A stretch of 64,000 bases of DNA, from the NCBI GenBank assembly GCA_020740775.1, contig JAHEWK010000004.1, forward strand, positions 3,596,001 through 3,660,000, in the 5' to 3' direction. The DNA is from Ilyonectria destructans. Taxonomy: Eukaryota > Ascomycota > Sordariomycetes > Hypocreales > Nectriaceae. The position numbers were made by a program, and so were the translations under genes. Positions within the stretch are counted from its first letter, which is position 1; every line of letters starts with the position of its first letter. The notes beneath the pieces are model-generated. The model did no database searches and was not told where the DNA came from. It saw nothing but the letters and a program-made list of their open reading frames with translations. This document shows positions 1-10,753 of the stretch, piece after piece.

Positions 1-1371
1 TGCAAGAAAAGGCCTCCCGTATCATCCCAACTATACTGGTCACACTACTACCCCACGGCGGGATAACCGAGTGGGGGCAAGCCGTCTTTGTCAGTTTCGT
101 TGGGAATAACTTAACAGAGTCCAACGTTTGATTGTGATTCTTAATAATTAAGTTGATCTTTCCGAGGGACGAGGGGCTCCATCTTGTGGTTTGGCTTAGC
201 AATCCCACTCGGACTATGTGTACTGATTTGCTATCCTAGTCTTTCCTTCAGAAGGACATATGTGATGAACTATGTCCGTAGATCTATCCCACCTGGCCCC
301 GGAGGCAGACTGTCCACTCTATTAGTTAAGCAGCTACATAGGATGAAGAAGGTCTATTAACTCAGCGTGGTTGTTAAAGATAGACGCAGACGTTGGGGCA
401 CTCGGTTGCAAAGGAATGAGGGCGGTCAGTTGAGGCTGATTATACCTTGCTAAGAGTCTTACTAAGTGTCTTGATTCTTGTAACAAACCTTGTAATCCCG
501 GAATCAATCGGTAGGTGCGGCTCTAAGATAATAGAAATGCCGCCGTTCCACCACGAGGGAAATCTGTTGTGACTGTAATGATTACCCAGCGGGCTGAGGC
601 TATAAGTTTAAATAATAGGGGAAGGTCGGAGAATTATTCTTGCAGATTTATGTTCGATAACCCTATTATATACAGAGCGGACATCCCTTCTATTCTAATA
701 TATTAGATCTATTAGAAAACTTAGATTCCTTATGTACCTTATCTAATTGATTACTATAGATCTTTTAAAGCTTATAAAAAGTCCTTCTAGGTTTCCTGCA
801 GATCTACCTATACATATTATATCTGCCCTGCCTAGAACTCTTATAAGCTAACTCTTATTCTATTTCACAGCTAGCCTAATATAGTATTACTTTAGATTGG
901 AACCCTATTTCTATCTATTTAGTAATAACCTATCTAAGAGGTTATTACAGTGCTGAAATAGCTTTCTGACTGGTAGCTTAGTCCTCTAGTTAGTCAGTCT
1001 TATCTTCACCAGTATTTAATAAATACATATACATTCTATTACACAATTTCCGCCTCCCGCAGGAGCATTTAATATTGGGGTCCTTATAATTAATATGTTT
1101 GTAGTACTCAGTAAAATTGCAGTGCTATATATACTAATCTGATTTTTATATTCTACCTATTAGCGGGATTTAGGAATCTAGAAATCTATCCATAGCTATT
1201 ACACTAGCAAAAGGCAGCGCCTATCAGGTAAGGTCGCATCTTAATTTATCTACAGCCGGAGGGAGGCAGCAGGGGTGTAAGTAGAAAAGCACGCCAGATT
1301 ACTCTGGACCTCTCTGACTATTGTATAGGGTAACATATTACCACAACCGAGTTCTCGTATTGGTCAAGATT
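1..1371. other. Gene-free, partly AT-rich flank
   Basis: No credible coding frame. The first 600 bases are of mixed composition. About 601-1260 is markedly AT-rich with many TA steps and stops in all frames, as expected of a RIP-degraded repeat. No transposon protein could be read in it. Confidence 0.6.
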
Positions 1372-2584
1372 CTATATCGCAGTACCAAGCAGTGGACACT
1401 CCTCACCATACGCACCCTCGATCCTATAGCTCTTTGCCATTGACCCCCACCCCTCATCGAAGAACTGGGCATTGAGGAGATTCTCGACTTCCTGTGTAAT
1501 ATCCCTAAGCGGAAAGTTTGTCCTGTTCCCGGGAAGGGTGCCATTAATGGCATCTCCAAAGAACTCAGTAACAGCGTAGATACTATCCGAGATCTGCACT
1601 GACGCGACCGTAAATCCGCCATCGTTAAGAGAAGAATTGGGAATAGTGCCAAGATTCTCTGCAGATTTACACTTGGCGTTGCTAGATCTGAGAACGATGG
1701 TCCCCTTGTTGGTATCTGAGACCAACAGGACGGTACCAGCGTAGAGCAGGGGCAAATGGATACCGTCGAGGCCTTGTCCGATGGGCTGGTCACCAGAAGA
1801 TAGCGGGATGTGAACGGGCTTTCCCTTGGAGGCTCTGATATCAAAACGGTACAGCTGACCATCCGTGCTATCAGAAACTAAAAATAAGTCATCCTTACGA
1901 GCAATACCCGTGAAGCCGCGAATGGTATGATCAGCTGGCTCAACAAGATACCAAGGGACAGCCGAGTTTCCGTCAGCGCTGACCTTGATCAAGCTGCTTG
2001 GGAAAGTTCCGAGTACATATGTGTTACCGGCGTCGTCGGACTCGCTATCCTGGTAACCGCTGTACGCGCCCCCGGTGACCTTGGTCAGGTTAGTTTGCCA
2101 GAGAAGACTGTTGTCTTGCAGGTCGAACTTGACGAGTAAATTATCTCCTTCGGTGTTCTGACCACTAGTGTCGAAAGACGCGCCAGCATTGATGATGACG
2201 GAGAGTCGATCCAAAGGGTCAACCCGGACTCCACTGGCATGGAGTAAAGGGTTTCCGCTAAGACCAGGAGTCTCGAATGTATGGACAATCTTATTCCGAT
2301 ACGGATCCCACGAGACAGCTGTTGCATTGTACAATACACTTAGATGACGGTTAGAATAATGCCGACGGTTTAGATGTGTAGAGTGTGCTGCTCGGTGTAA
2401 GCGTCGCAACTAACCTAGAGTATAAAAGGCAACGACGCGTGTCGAAGTCAACGTTTTCAGGATACAATTGATAGGCATCAATTGTCTTGTTCCCGGAGAC
2501 GTTGGCGCAAGTAAGTGGCCGAGAAAGATGACTCGCAAGACTAACCTGCACGGCCAAACTGACAAGAACTGGTTTGGCAAGCAT
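1372..2584 (-). CDS. Tri14-like secreted beta-propeller protein
   Basis: Two exons, 2584..2415 and 2338..1372, with a 76-nt intron (donor GTTAGT, acceptor CTAAG), giving 378 residues. Residues 1-25 look like a signal peptide (hydrophobic core LVSLAVQVSLA). The rest is rich in propeller-type strands, with segments such as SVLYNATAV, GNPLLHASGV, YSGYQDSESD, HTIRGFTGIA and LYAGTVLLVSD. From memory these match the fungal family annotated as trichothecene biosynthesis protein 14-like (SMP-30/gluconolactonase-type fold). In Fusarium, TRI14 sits in the trichothecene cluster and affects virulence, but no biochemical activity is established. No other trichothecene gene is present here, so it is probably one of the widespread paralogues. 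The neighbourhood is decayed, but this frame is intact. Confidence 0.8.
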
Positions 2585-3441
2585 CGTAGATCTTTGTCTT
2601 ACGACGGATTGATGCTGTGAAGGTTTCGGTTTTGATTGGGATGCAGAAAGATAAATCGAATTGATAGTGATAGACTAGTCAAGTGTGATGCGATGTGCAC
2701 ATAACTTATACCTCCGCCTACAAGGTCGTATCTCTGATTACTACGCTATAGTGGAAAAATGAATTTCTCTGAAGTTTGCTTCGTCATACCTCTGGAGCAT
2801 TGCAAGCTCAAGGGTAGAGAGATACAGTGGGGAAGCCAACATAATCAACTTTCCGTAAAGCAAGAGAAGAAGTAACTGGGTTCAAGCTGAGTGGAGGGAA
2901 ATGAGCCGCAGACGCTTCGCCGAGTGGGATGAAGTGGGATGCAGATCCCTCCCACTAAACTCTAAAGCCCTCAATTTCGGCCTTTCTATCCGTAGTATGA
3001 GCTGAGATGTCCATCCCACTTGATATCCCACTTGGCATCCCGCTCGGCGACGCATTAACCATGCCGCATGTCGCCCTCGCTATGTTTCATTCTGTCTTTT
3101 AGGTAATCGAAACTTACTACACAGGTCGCAGGCGTCACCAAAGGCCAGGATGCTGAGATGGTCGGTCAGTCTTAGTCGTAGATTCTGGGGGCATGTCATT
3201 GCAAATAACAAGCGCAGATATACGGAAATGGGCTTATCAATCTATATGTGCAGATACGTACCTCCCACTTGAGATAGAATCGATTTCCAAGCCTAGCTTG
3301 GTCATGAAATACCATATCGTCGCCACTCTTTGTATATATATATACATCTGGGAAACCCCAACCAGATTGGAATCATTCTCACCTACATCACTCAACAGTC
3401 AACAAAAGCATACCAACTACGACCTTCGAAGACCTCAAGTC
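2585..3441. promoter_or_regulatory. Intergenic region with TATA run
   Basis: This is the promoter side of two divergent genes (the Tri14-like gene and the NmrA relic). A TATA-rich run (TATATATATATA, 3333-3344) lies 98 nt before the pseudogene ATG. Around 2930-3055 there are several copies of a TCCCACT/AGTGGGA-type word. No coding frame is credible. Confidence 0.4.
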
Positions 3442-3906
3442 ATGTCCGCCATCAGATCAGTAGCCCAGGCAGGTGTGAGTTCAATCTCGTATAACCTCTG
3501 TATCACTCTCACTTACATCTTGGGGTAATTGCAGGCCTCTAGCAGCCTCGGAACCGCCGTCCTTAAGGAACTTGCTTAAAGCGGCTTTGGCGTTTGTGTT
3601 CTGTCACGTAAAGCAGGATAGATCCCTACTGCATACTCTAGCTAAGTTAAAGAAATTGTGGTTGACTATAAAGATGCTGAGTCCCTTCGAAATGCCCTCG
3701 TCGGTATCGATGCTATTATCTCAACTCTCGGAGTACCAGCTGTTGGCAACCCCCAATACGCTCTTGTTGATGCCGCTACTGCATCTGGTGTTTAACGCTT
3801 TATTCCGTTGAATTTCAATTATAACCAGAAGAACTCTCTTATCTATAAGCTTTCTATTTTTACTGAAAAGGTTAAGACTAAAGATTATCTTATTAAAAAA
3901 GCTTAG
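3442..3906 (+). pseudogene. NmrA-like/isoflavone reductase-type reductase, broken
   Basis: Exon 1 (3442-3474) encodes MSAIRSVAQAG and a 60-nt intron (3475-3534, donor GTGAGT, acceptor GCAG) leads into ASSSLGTAVLKEL, which together form the Rossmann dinucleotide motif of NmrA/PCBER-type reductases. The same single frame continues through VVDYKDAESLRNAL, IDAIISTLGVPAVGN and ALVDAATASGV, all typical of the family. It is interrupted by four in-frame stops (TAA, TAG, TAA, TAA). The 3' part becomes AT-rich and degenerates after RFIPLNF. The intact family protein is about 300 residues, so at least half is lost. Stops of this kind plus rising AT content suggest RIP. The gene cannot be functional. Confidence 0.75.
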
Positions 3907-5808
3907 ACTTTATTACTTAGCTATATTTTTATCTATAATAATCTATTTCTTAACTGGAGTCTAATTAGTAGGTCTCTTATAAACCTTAAGAAGAAGTTAG
4001 TTATTTTTTATAATAGTAGTAATCTTTCGTTTCGTATTCAGCCGCCTCTCCGATAACTGTGGTAAAGTCTCTGTGCCCTCGTAAGGCCGCTTGAGTAATT
4101 GCATACTCCGTCCAGTATTACAACTCGGCGCGGCAACCGTCTTTACTGGGTCATATACATAGCCGCTTTCTGATTGTCGTTTCTCCCAGAGGAATGCATG
4201 CCAACTTCTCGAAACGCTTTCATATATCCGGAGTAAGAAGGGTTTTAAGTGATCCGGGAAAGCACCATCTAAGCCATAGGTAATAGAGAAAGATGGGGAA
4301 TGTCGTGCGTATGCGCCTTGGGGGTTATCGGATTTCTTCAATATGGTTATAAAGCCTAACACGGCTCTGGGGACCAGGGAAGTGTATGAGAAGAAGGCAA
4401 AGCGTTGGAAGGACATTTGGCCGCAGCTTCAGATTGAATCTTGACCAGTGAAACTGTCGGAATAGACCCTAAAGCAGCAGCATGAAAGGTCTCTTATATG
4501 TATCTGGCACCAGCAGAACATCATGGGAATGCCAGAGAGCTATATGGGGTTGCTTGAAATGGTTACGCAAAACTTAGCCATCTGTATTTCATCATTGTCT
4601 GGTGAGTGTACATCGTGTTCTAAAGGATTATGATAAACTATAACTTAGTATCTATGCATAGTCGACCGCTCCGAACGGACCGACTTCTTGCCCTGAAAAT
4701 AGTCGACAAGTTAACTCGGCCCGCCTGCATCTATCCACCCTTCTGCCGTTAACACTTTCACGCAACCGCGTGGGAAAATAGCCTCTATTCTCGTCTCTTC
4801 TACCATGCGGCCAGAAGACTAACACCGGCGGCTAACGTCTCACATCCCTCTTTCGGCCACCCTAAGAATCCATCACCAGAAATCAACACCAACTTCAACC
4901 CTATTTTTCAGCGGTCTGCGTTGCAACTACAATGCAGTATTCCTGTTCACTAGATAATTCAGACCGGCTGGATTTATCTAGATCACTGTCAACCTCGCCA
5001 ACTTCCACCTGGGGCTCGATCCTTCTCACCTCATGGGGACACTTCAGCGGTTGCCTTATATTCTCTTACCCGCAAAAGCGGTCCTATAGAGACGAATGCG
5101 GTAAAATGTGCCATCACTAGACGCAAGATTCAAGGACGCTAGGCTTTGCGACTATATTGCCAAGGGTTGACCTGTATGCGGCAAAGGGGCCTTATTTTGA
5201 CTCCTTCTAAATGGAACTATACTAGCGTGGTTTGTGGCATCATATACAGTCGCTAAGCTGAACGTCAGTGCACTTCAGGGTGTCGCAAATCCTCCTCAAT
5301 GTCGCAGAGTTTATCAACCAGGGTGTCATGGTAGTGGACCATCATTCGAACGCTTATGCATTTACCCCGGCCAACGTCTTTGGATCTCTACTATATGGCA
5401 AGGATGGCATAGTTCCTCGGTAGAGGCCGAAGTTCTTCCGTTCTTCATGTCTTAAGATGCCCCAGGAGACCCAGTCAACGCCTACCTAGTGGCGGGAACC
5501 CCCTCAGGGCTCGTTGCGATCTGGCGCGGGAGAGCTTTTCGTATAAAGTAGCCCCCACAACCCCGCAAACCTCAGTTGGAGATATTAATTTCGACCTTAG
5601 TCCCGACAAACTGGCATAGAGGCTGGCGCAGGTTATGAATCGATATTCTATTCAACTTGCCTGAGGTTGTCCGAATAGCACGCGCCATTAGACCAATTGT
5701 CGCCCACGCGCTCCGAATCTACTTCCAGAAGAAGGACAAAATACCTTAGAAGTGGTGTTTGTATGCAATTATTCTGATCAAGTCTCATAGTAATTTATGA
5801 TAGTCGCT
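3907..5808. other. Decayed intergenic sequence
   Basis: 3820-4020 is AT-rich. Further on there are short coding-like stretches in shifting frames on the plus strand. One around 5300-5420 reads HHSNAYAFTPANVFGSLLYG. Another around 5457-5530 reads DAPGDPVNAYLVAGTPSGL. They look like a frameshifted relic gene, but I could not assign a family. A 139-codon minus-strand frame at 3997-4416 has no recognisable motif. Confidence 0.4.
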
Positions 5809-6135
5809 ATGCGGTTTGACTACGCTCTCGTGGCCGCCATATATAGCAATGTTCAGACTAAGGCAGCTGCAACATCATACACTAACCCAATCCTGCCAAG
5901 ATGGCACTCAAATCCCAGCTGTACGTTTGTGGAGGAATGGAACAGCACTTACTTCTGTATAACCTCGTCGTTCCTTGCCTTCCCCGGCATACCAGTCTAT
6001 GCCTCTAAGGGCTTGGTACATTGGCCGCCGCAAGTCAGGTCCAGGAACGTGAGACTTCTGCGCATGCCACAGTCGATTCAAATGAAAGGTCAACTGGATC
6101 TAGGGAATTTGTTGGTACAATCTGGGTACTGTTGA
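5809..6135 (+). pseudogene. Truncated GH43 glycoside hydrolase relic
   Basis: From the ATG at 5809 the frame gives a short hydrophobic signal-like segment and then NPILPRWHSNPSC, FVEEWNSTYFC and SSFLAFPGIPVYASKGLVHW. This is the unmistakable N-terminus of fungal GH43 beta-xylosidase/alpha-arabinofuranosidase proteins (usual consensus NPILPGxHPDPS and FxxFPGIPIHxSKDLVNW). The aspartate expected in the first motif is replaced by asparagine (HSNPS), and that residue is the catalytic base in GH43. After VHW the frame loses family similarity and stops at 6133-6135, giving about 108 codons against the usual 500 or more. The five-bladed propeller is therefore missing. It is a dead fragment of a secreted plant-cell-wall enzyme. 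Confidence 0.7.
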
Positions 6136-7389
6136 CAGTAACGAGCCAGTTGTCTTATCATAGGCGACGAACTGGACCCGAGGGGGAAAGGTGATTCAAG
6201 TATGTACGTTGGCGAGCTACTGGAAATAGAGAGCGAATATCTAGGGATATGAGAGTTCTATTATAGATATCCAGTTGTCAAAAATATCTGAAGAAGGCTG
6301 ACTTTCCCTCGTAACCTCCCGCTAGTGCTCCGTAAGCCCGCCTATCCCGTTCCGTCAGCAGTGGATTACTTTCATAAGTCTTACCTCAGCCACCATCTTT
6401 AGACTTCGCCGAGCTCATGCTTAGGTGCTAAGCTCGTGTTAGGTGTTGACAACATCATTCGACGATGACAAGCGATGATGCGCCGTACTTGCATTGGCTT
6501 TTTTTAAACATTGAAGCACGAATACTCAACTTGTCCCGAACATTGTGAATCAACCCCATTCGCCCAGGTTCACGTCGTTCTCAAGGTGCAAGACTAGACC
6601 AACTGACCATTAGCCACGAGATTTACTACAAGGTAACACCATTTCTATGTGACAAATGATCGTCTCCATGAAGTCAATTTTCCGGGCACATCGGATGTCG
6701 GGTGGTCGGGCGGTGAGCGCGCTAAGATTCTACATAAACGAGCCGGGATACGAGCTGTGCTAAGGAATTAAGCCTGTCGGGCTCTGGATCGCTGCTGGGC
6801 TAGGCCTGAAGGAGGGGAAAACTTCCAAGATGGGTCAACGACATCATTCGACGGTGACGGAATGGGGCCAGGAATACGAGCTGGCTACCCCAAGGCTAAC
6901 CAAATGCATGAGCGATGATCAGGTGGGCGCTGAAATACGACATGGCACTCAAGGTGGCGAATGGTGCGGGTATTATGGACGCTACACGACAGTAGGGCCC
7001 CAAAGGGCCCGTCCAATGCATCCTAAGGTGGGTGGGAAAACGTGGGAATGCAACGCAAATATATGTCCGTCCATCTGTTTTCTCGCGCGGGCCGACCCAA
7101 CGCTTGTACTACTACGTAGTATGTACGGTATTCAACCGAGCCATCTGATGTCATGTGGGGTAATTGCCGAGCCTTGGGCTCGTGATGGATGAGGAGTAAT
7201 GCTTGCGGTTGAGTTTACGAGAAGCCATCGGCCTGTCGAGTCCGTCATCACTTGAGGTATAAATGGCACCATCGAGTCGCTGTCTTATCCAGTCTCCTCA
7301 CTCACTTCACTTCACATTACATTGCACAATCACGCATCCCGACAAATATCACACCGTTTACCCCAAGTCAATCAATTTCAACCGCAACT
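6136..7389. promoter_or_regulatory. Intergenic region upstream of cerato-platanin gene, with TATA box
   Basis: No recognised gene. An open frame at 6830-7192 has no motif and atypical composition. A TATAAAT box at 7258-7264 lies 126 nt before the ATG at 7390, followed by a pyrimidine-rich leader, which is standard for a strongly expressed fungal gene. Two 22-nt near-copies of ACAACATCATTCGACGATGACA lie at 6449-6470 and 6838-6859. Confidence 0.5.
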
Positions 7390-7871
7390 ATGCAGCTGTC
7401 CAACATCCTCTCTATCTTCACCCTCGCCACCGCTGTCTCGGCTGTCTCTGGTTAGTACTCGCCTCCTAATTCGCAATACACGCAGGCAATTTTGTTAACA
7501 TTCAAACAATAGTCTCTTATGATACTGGCTACGATGACCCCAACCGCTCCCTCACTGCTGTCGCTTGCTCCGACGGTGCTAACGGTCTCATGACCAAGCA
7601 CCCCACATGGAAGAAGCAGAGCGATATTCCTCGATTCCCCTACATCGGTGGAGCTGCCTCAATTGCTGGCTGGAACTCTCCTAACTGTGGTCTCTGCAAG
7701 AAGGCCACCTATAAGGGCAAGACTATCTATGTCCTTGCTATTGATCACACTGCTATCGGCCTTAACGTCGGTAAGAAGGCTATGGATGCTCTTACTAACA
7801 ACCAGGCCACTCAGCTTGGTCGTATTGAAGCTACTGTGGTTAATGTCGATAAGAAGTTCTGTGGTCTGTAA
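7390..7871 (+). CDS. Cerato-platanin family secreted protein
   Basis: Exons 7390-7450 and 7513-7871 (62-nt intron, donor GTTAGT) encode 139 residues. The N-terminus (MQLSNILSIFTLATAVSAVS) is a signal peptide. The mature part starts VSYDTGYDD, the hallmark start of cerato-platanins, and carries CSDGANGL, FPYIGGA, WNSPNCGLC, the IDHTA segment and a terminal FCGL. The four cysteines of the family's two disulphides are present (VAC, NCGLC, FCGL). The family comprises small double-psi barrel proteins that are secreted, bind chitin oligomers, loosen wall surfaces and are perceived by plants as elicitors (Sm1/Epl1, MSP1, Sp1). Length and cysteine pattern are normal, and the gene is intact within an otherwise decayed region. 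Confidence 0.95.
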
Positions 7872-9799
7872 ATAACCACTTCGATTATGATTTTCACGAT
7901 GGGTAATATGGGTTGCATGAGGAATGGTTGCATGAGGAAGGAATGCATTGAGGAATACTACAGCATACATGGCTCTTTAGACTACGACCGTGCCGGGTCA
8001 TTATAGTAATTTATTATTTAAATATTTGTCTCAGTTTGACTGGCTTTATTTCAAGTTATATGAGATTCTAACTTGACACCATTCTTAGCTGAGTAGAGAC
8101 TGAACCTTGACTAAAAGACGTCTAGTCGGTGGAGGATGACAAGAAATGGTGACATCGCTTCCGTGAGAAGGACTGTAAAGGCACGGACGACCCAACCAAT
8201 CGAGATTTTGACAGACTAAGAGAAATCTCAACTCAGTACGTCGGTTGAATCCCTCTTACTTTATAGAGAAAACCTGATCGCTGCCATCGTATTATCCAAA
8301 CTAGGCTACATTCCCATCTTCATCAACCATGCCTTTCTGGGTCGTGTGGGCATGTATACTGGGATGACAGAGAAGCCATAGCGTTACCCGCACGTGTACT
8401 TTAAATGATACATTTGTGGAAGCAAGGTACCAGTGCTTTCATTCATGCGCAATCTCATAAGCACTGTCGCCCTCATTACCGAACCCTAGCTTGCGTTGTC
8501 TGTTCTTTGCGCCCAGCCCACTTGTAGAGCTCATCTACCCGACCGGTCAGGCCTCAGCTCAACGCCAGGTCGGATGCACGTTGACGCTGCAATAACTCTT
8601 GACTTCTCTTTTCGCGCTCTTTTATCTACATCATTGGTCTCAGCACCAGGCTTCGGAATCAAAGTAGCTTTTTCGTCCGAGTACAGGTTCCATATTTCAT
8701 CAACTTGGCCAGTGAGTAGCTAAAGGCAACATAATATGTACGCAGTAAGTAAGATTCTCGATAAGGCGTCCTATTTGTCGGATGCCTTGCCGCGCTTGGC
8801 TGGTGAAAGATCTAACTTCCGGTGTCAAGTCTGCGTCATTGAGAGACGCGAACCGGGATCGAACTAAATCTGCCACCTTTCTGGGCAGAAACCCTTCCAG
8901 CCAGGTGCATCTTGTCGCGCTGACAGATTTCTTTGCTTGGCTTGCTATCTTTCCGTCAAATTGCTTCTGACTCTTGCTTAATCGACCAGCTTATGTGCAT
9001 AAGCCTTGGCCGGAAATGTCGTGACAGAAAGGACCAAGTCGGCTTTACAGGGGCCGTTGGGCGATTTAAAGTGGTTCTTGGCGTGGAAATGACATCCAGG
9101 TTGAAATGGTGACCCTCGATGTTGCGTTGCCAGCATCATGCATGACTAGACTCCATATCCGTAGCAATAGCTGGCCCCAGATATCTGGAGGGTCTTAGTT
9201 CCTATCTCCAAATGGATCTATGTGCTGGCCGCCTCTCATTTTCGGATAGAGGTTCCACGCGTTCGTCACCGCAACCAGTAGCTAGAAAACCATCTGGGGT
9301 CCAATGCACCACCGTTGAGCTGACAAGCTACCAAGATTTCAAGGACCGTTCTCATGTAGCGGTGAGTTGGCGTGGTTCTAGGATTCTAGAGCATTAATGC
9401 CTCTCGGTATGCTGCCAGAATGTAATTTCAGACTTCTAGAGTTAAATAATATGACGGAATGAACTCAAATCGAGTCAGGCTGCTCAGTGTGTGCCCATGT
9501 GACGCGCATAACAAGGGATGCGATTGGCTTGAAAGTCCCATGGTGAGGGGGTGGCGGCCCAGCCCAACGCGGACTGATGCGACAATGTCGATAGTTCAGT
9601 TCATCCAAGTCCGCGGGGGAATGGAAAAAATTAATAAAGAGAAAAAGCCCGCATTCGACCACTGCCCGTGGCAGCTCGTCCTGCCTCTGTCCGTCCCCGT
9701 CACCCTTCCAACGTCACATAACATGCCACGCGCTCCAAGCTGCAATCATGATAAGCTCCTGACCTCCAGTTCGATTGTTGATGACAATAGCTCTCAGTC
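7872..9799. other. Intergenic, no gene recognised
   Basis: Only short frames without motifs, at 8496-8723, 8782-8970, 9212-9397 and 9459-9842. A sequence around 8850-8865 resembles the T-loop of a tRNA on the minus strand, but its flanks do not pair. The last 150 bases are the leader of the membrane-protein gene at 9800. Confidence 0.5.
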
Positions 9800-10753
9800 A
9801 TGGCTACTAAAGACGTTGTTATCTCCGAGGATACTTCACTAACGGGGCGTATCGCCTTTGTTGTCGCCTGCTTCTTGACCATCTCAATATACAACTTCGT
9901 CGAACTCAACTTTATCATCCTCACTACATTCAAGAGGCGGGGCGGTCTCTATTTCTGGAGCTTCGTATCCGCAACCTGGGGAATCCCTCCCTATGCAATC
10001 GGCTTTTTACTCAAAAACTTTCGCCCGGCCACAAACAGTTACATCTATGTCACCCTCATAATTGTCGGCTGGTGGCCGCTAGTGACCGGGCAGTCGCTAG
10101 TGCTATATTCTCGACTACACCTCGTCTTGGATAGAAGGCCCTTATTAAGGGCTGTTCTGATTATGATCATCATCAATGCCCTTATCGGTCATCTCCCGAC
10201 TACGATCTTGGTCTATGGCGCCAACTCCTCAAATCCACGGCCGTTCATAAGGCCATACTCGGTCTACGAGAAATTTCAGATCACCATCTTTTTCCTTCAA
10301 GAAATAGCCATTTCAGGACTGTACATCTCCGAAACGACCAAAATCATGAGAGTAACGGCCATCATGGGGCGAGATACAAACAAATATCTACTCAGACATC
10401 TCCTTGCCGTTAGCATCATTATTGCGGCACTCGACTGCCCGATACTGGCCCTAGAATACGCGAACCTGTACCAACTTCAGACGAGCTACAAGGTGTTTGC
10501 GTACAGCACCAAGCTCAAGCTCGAGTTCAGTATCCTAAACCGGCTGGTCGAGGTAGCAAAGACGCGAAAAAATAGCAGCAGTTTCACCCCGACGACGCAG
10601 CGCAGCACCGCTGTTGGCAGAGTGACCCCGGGTGATAGCTCGTCTGCATCCAGGCGACCGAGTTGGTTTCTTGGGAGGGGGAGCACTAGAGGCCCGGCTG
10701 TAATATCAGAACCAGAAGAGGGACCGTTGGGCAATGAACGTGTGAATGAATGA
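9800..10753 (+). CDS. DUF7703-type seven-helix membrane protein
   Basis: A single exon of 317 residues. About seven hydrophobic helices span residues 15-235, followed by a hydrophilic Ser/Thr/Arg-rich tail of about 80 residues. The segment ELNFIILTTFKRRGGLYFWS after helix 1, then SATWGIPPYAIGFLLK and the SLVLYSRLHLV stretch, are typical of the fungal integral membrane family I know as DUF7703. This family has a GPCR-like topology and no proven function. The cytoplasmic tail contains several RRxS-like sites that could be phosphorylated. The neighbours (a decayed region upstream, a helicase downstream) give no clue to function. The start ATG is the first in frame and has a reasonable context. 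Confidence 0.75.
   Translation: MATKDVVISEDTSLTGRIAFVVACFLTISIYNFVELNFIILTTFKRRGGLYFWSFVSATWGIPPYAIGFLLKNFRPATNSYIYVTLIIVGWWPLVTGQSLVLYSRLHLVLDRRPLLRAVLIMIIINALIGHLPTTILVYGANSSNPRPFIRPYSVYEKFQITIFFLQEIAISGLYISETTKIMRVTAIMGRDTNKYLLRHLLAVSIIIAALDCPILALEYANLYQLQTSYKVFAYSTKLKLEFSILNRLVEVAKTRKNSSSFTPTTQRSTAVGRVTPGDSSSASRRPSWFLGRGSTRGPAVISEPEEGPLGNERVNE

Noticed and set aside
3997..4416. 139-codon minus-strand open frame
   Set aside because: No family motif, partly over AT-rich DNA, no sensible promoter or splice context.
6830..7192. 120-codon frame upstream of the cerato-platanin gene
   Set aside because: No motif, and it lies in the probable promoter.
8845..8905. Possible minus-strand tRNA (GTTCGATCCCGG T-loop-like word)
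   Set aside because: The bases on either side do not form the T-stem, and no anticodon arm or acceptor stem can be folded.
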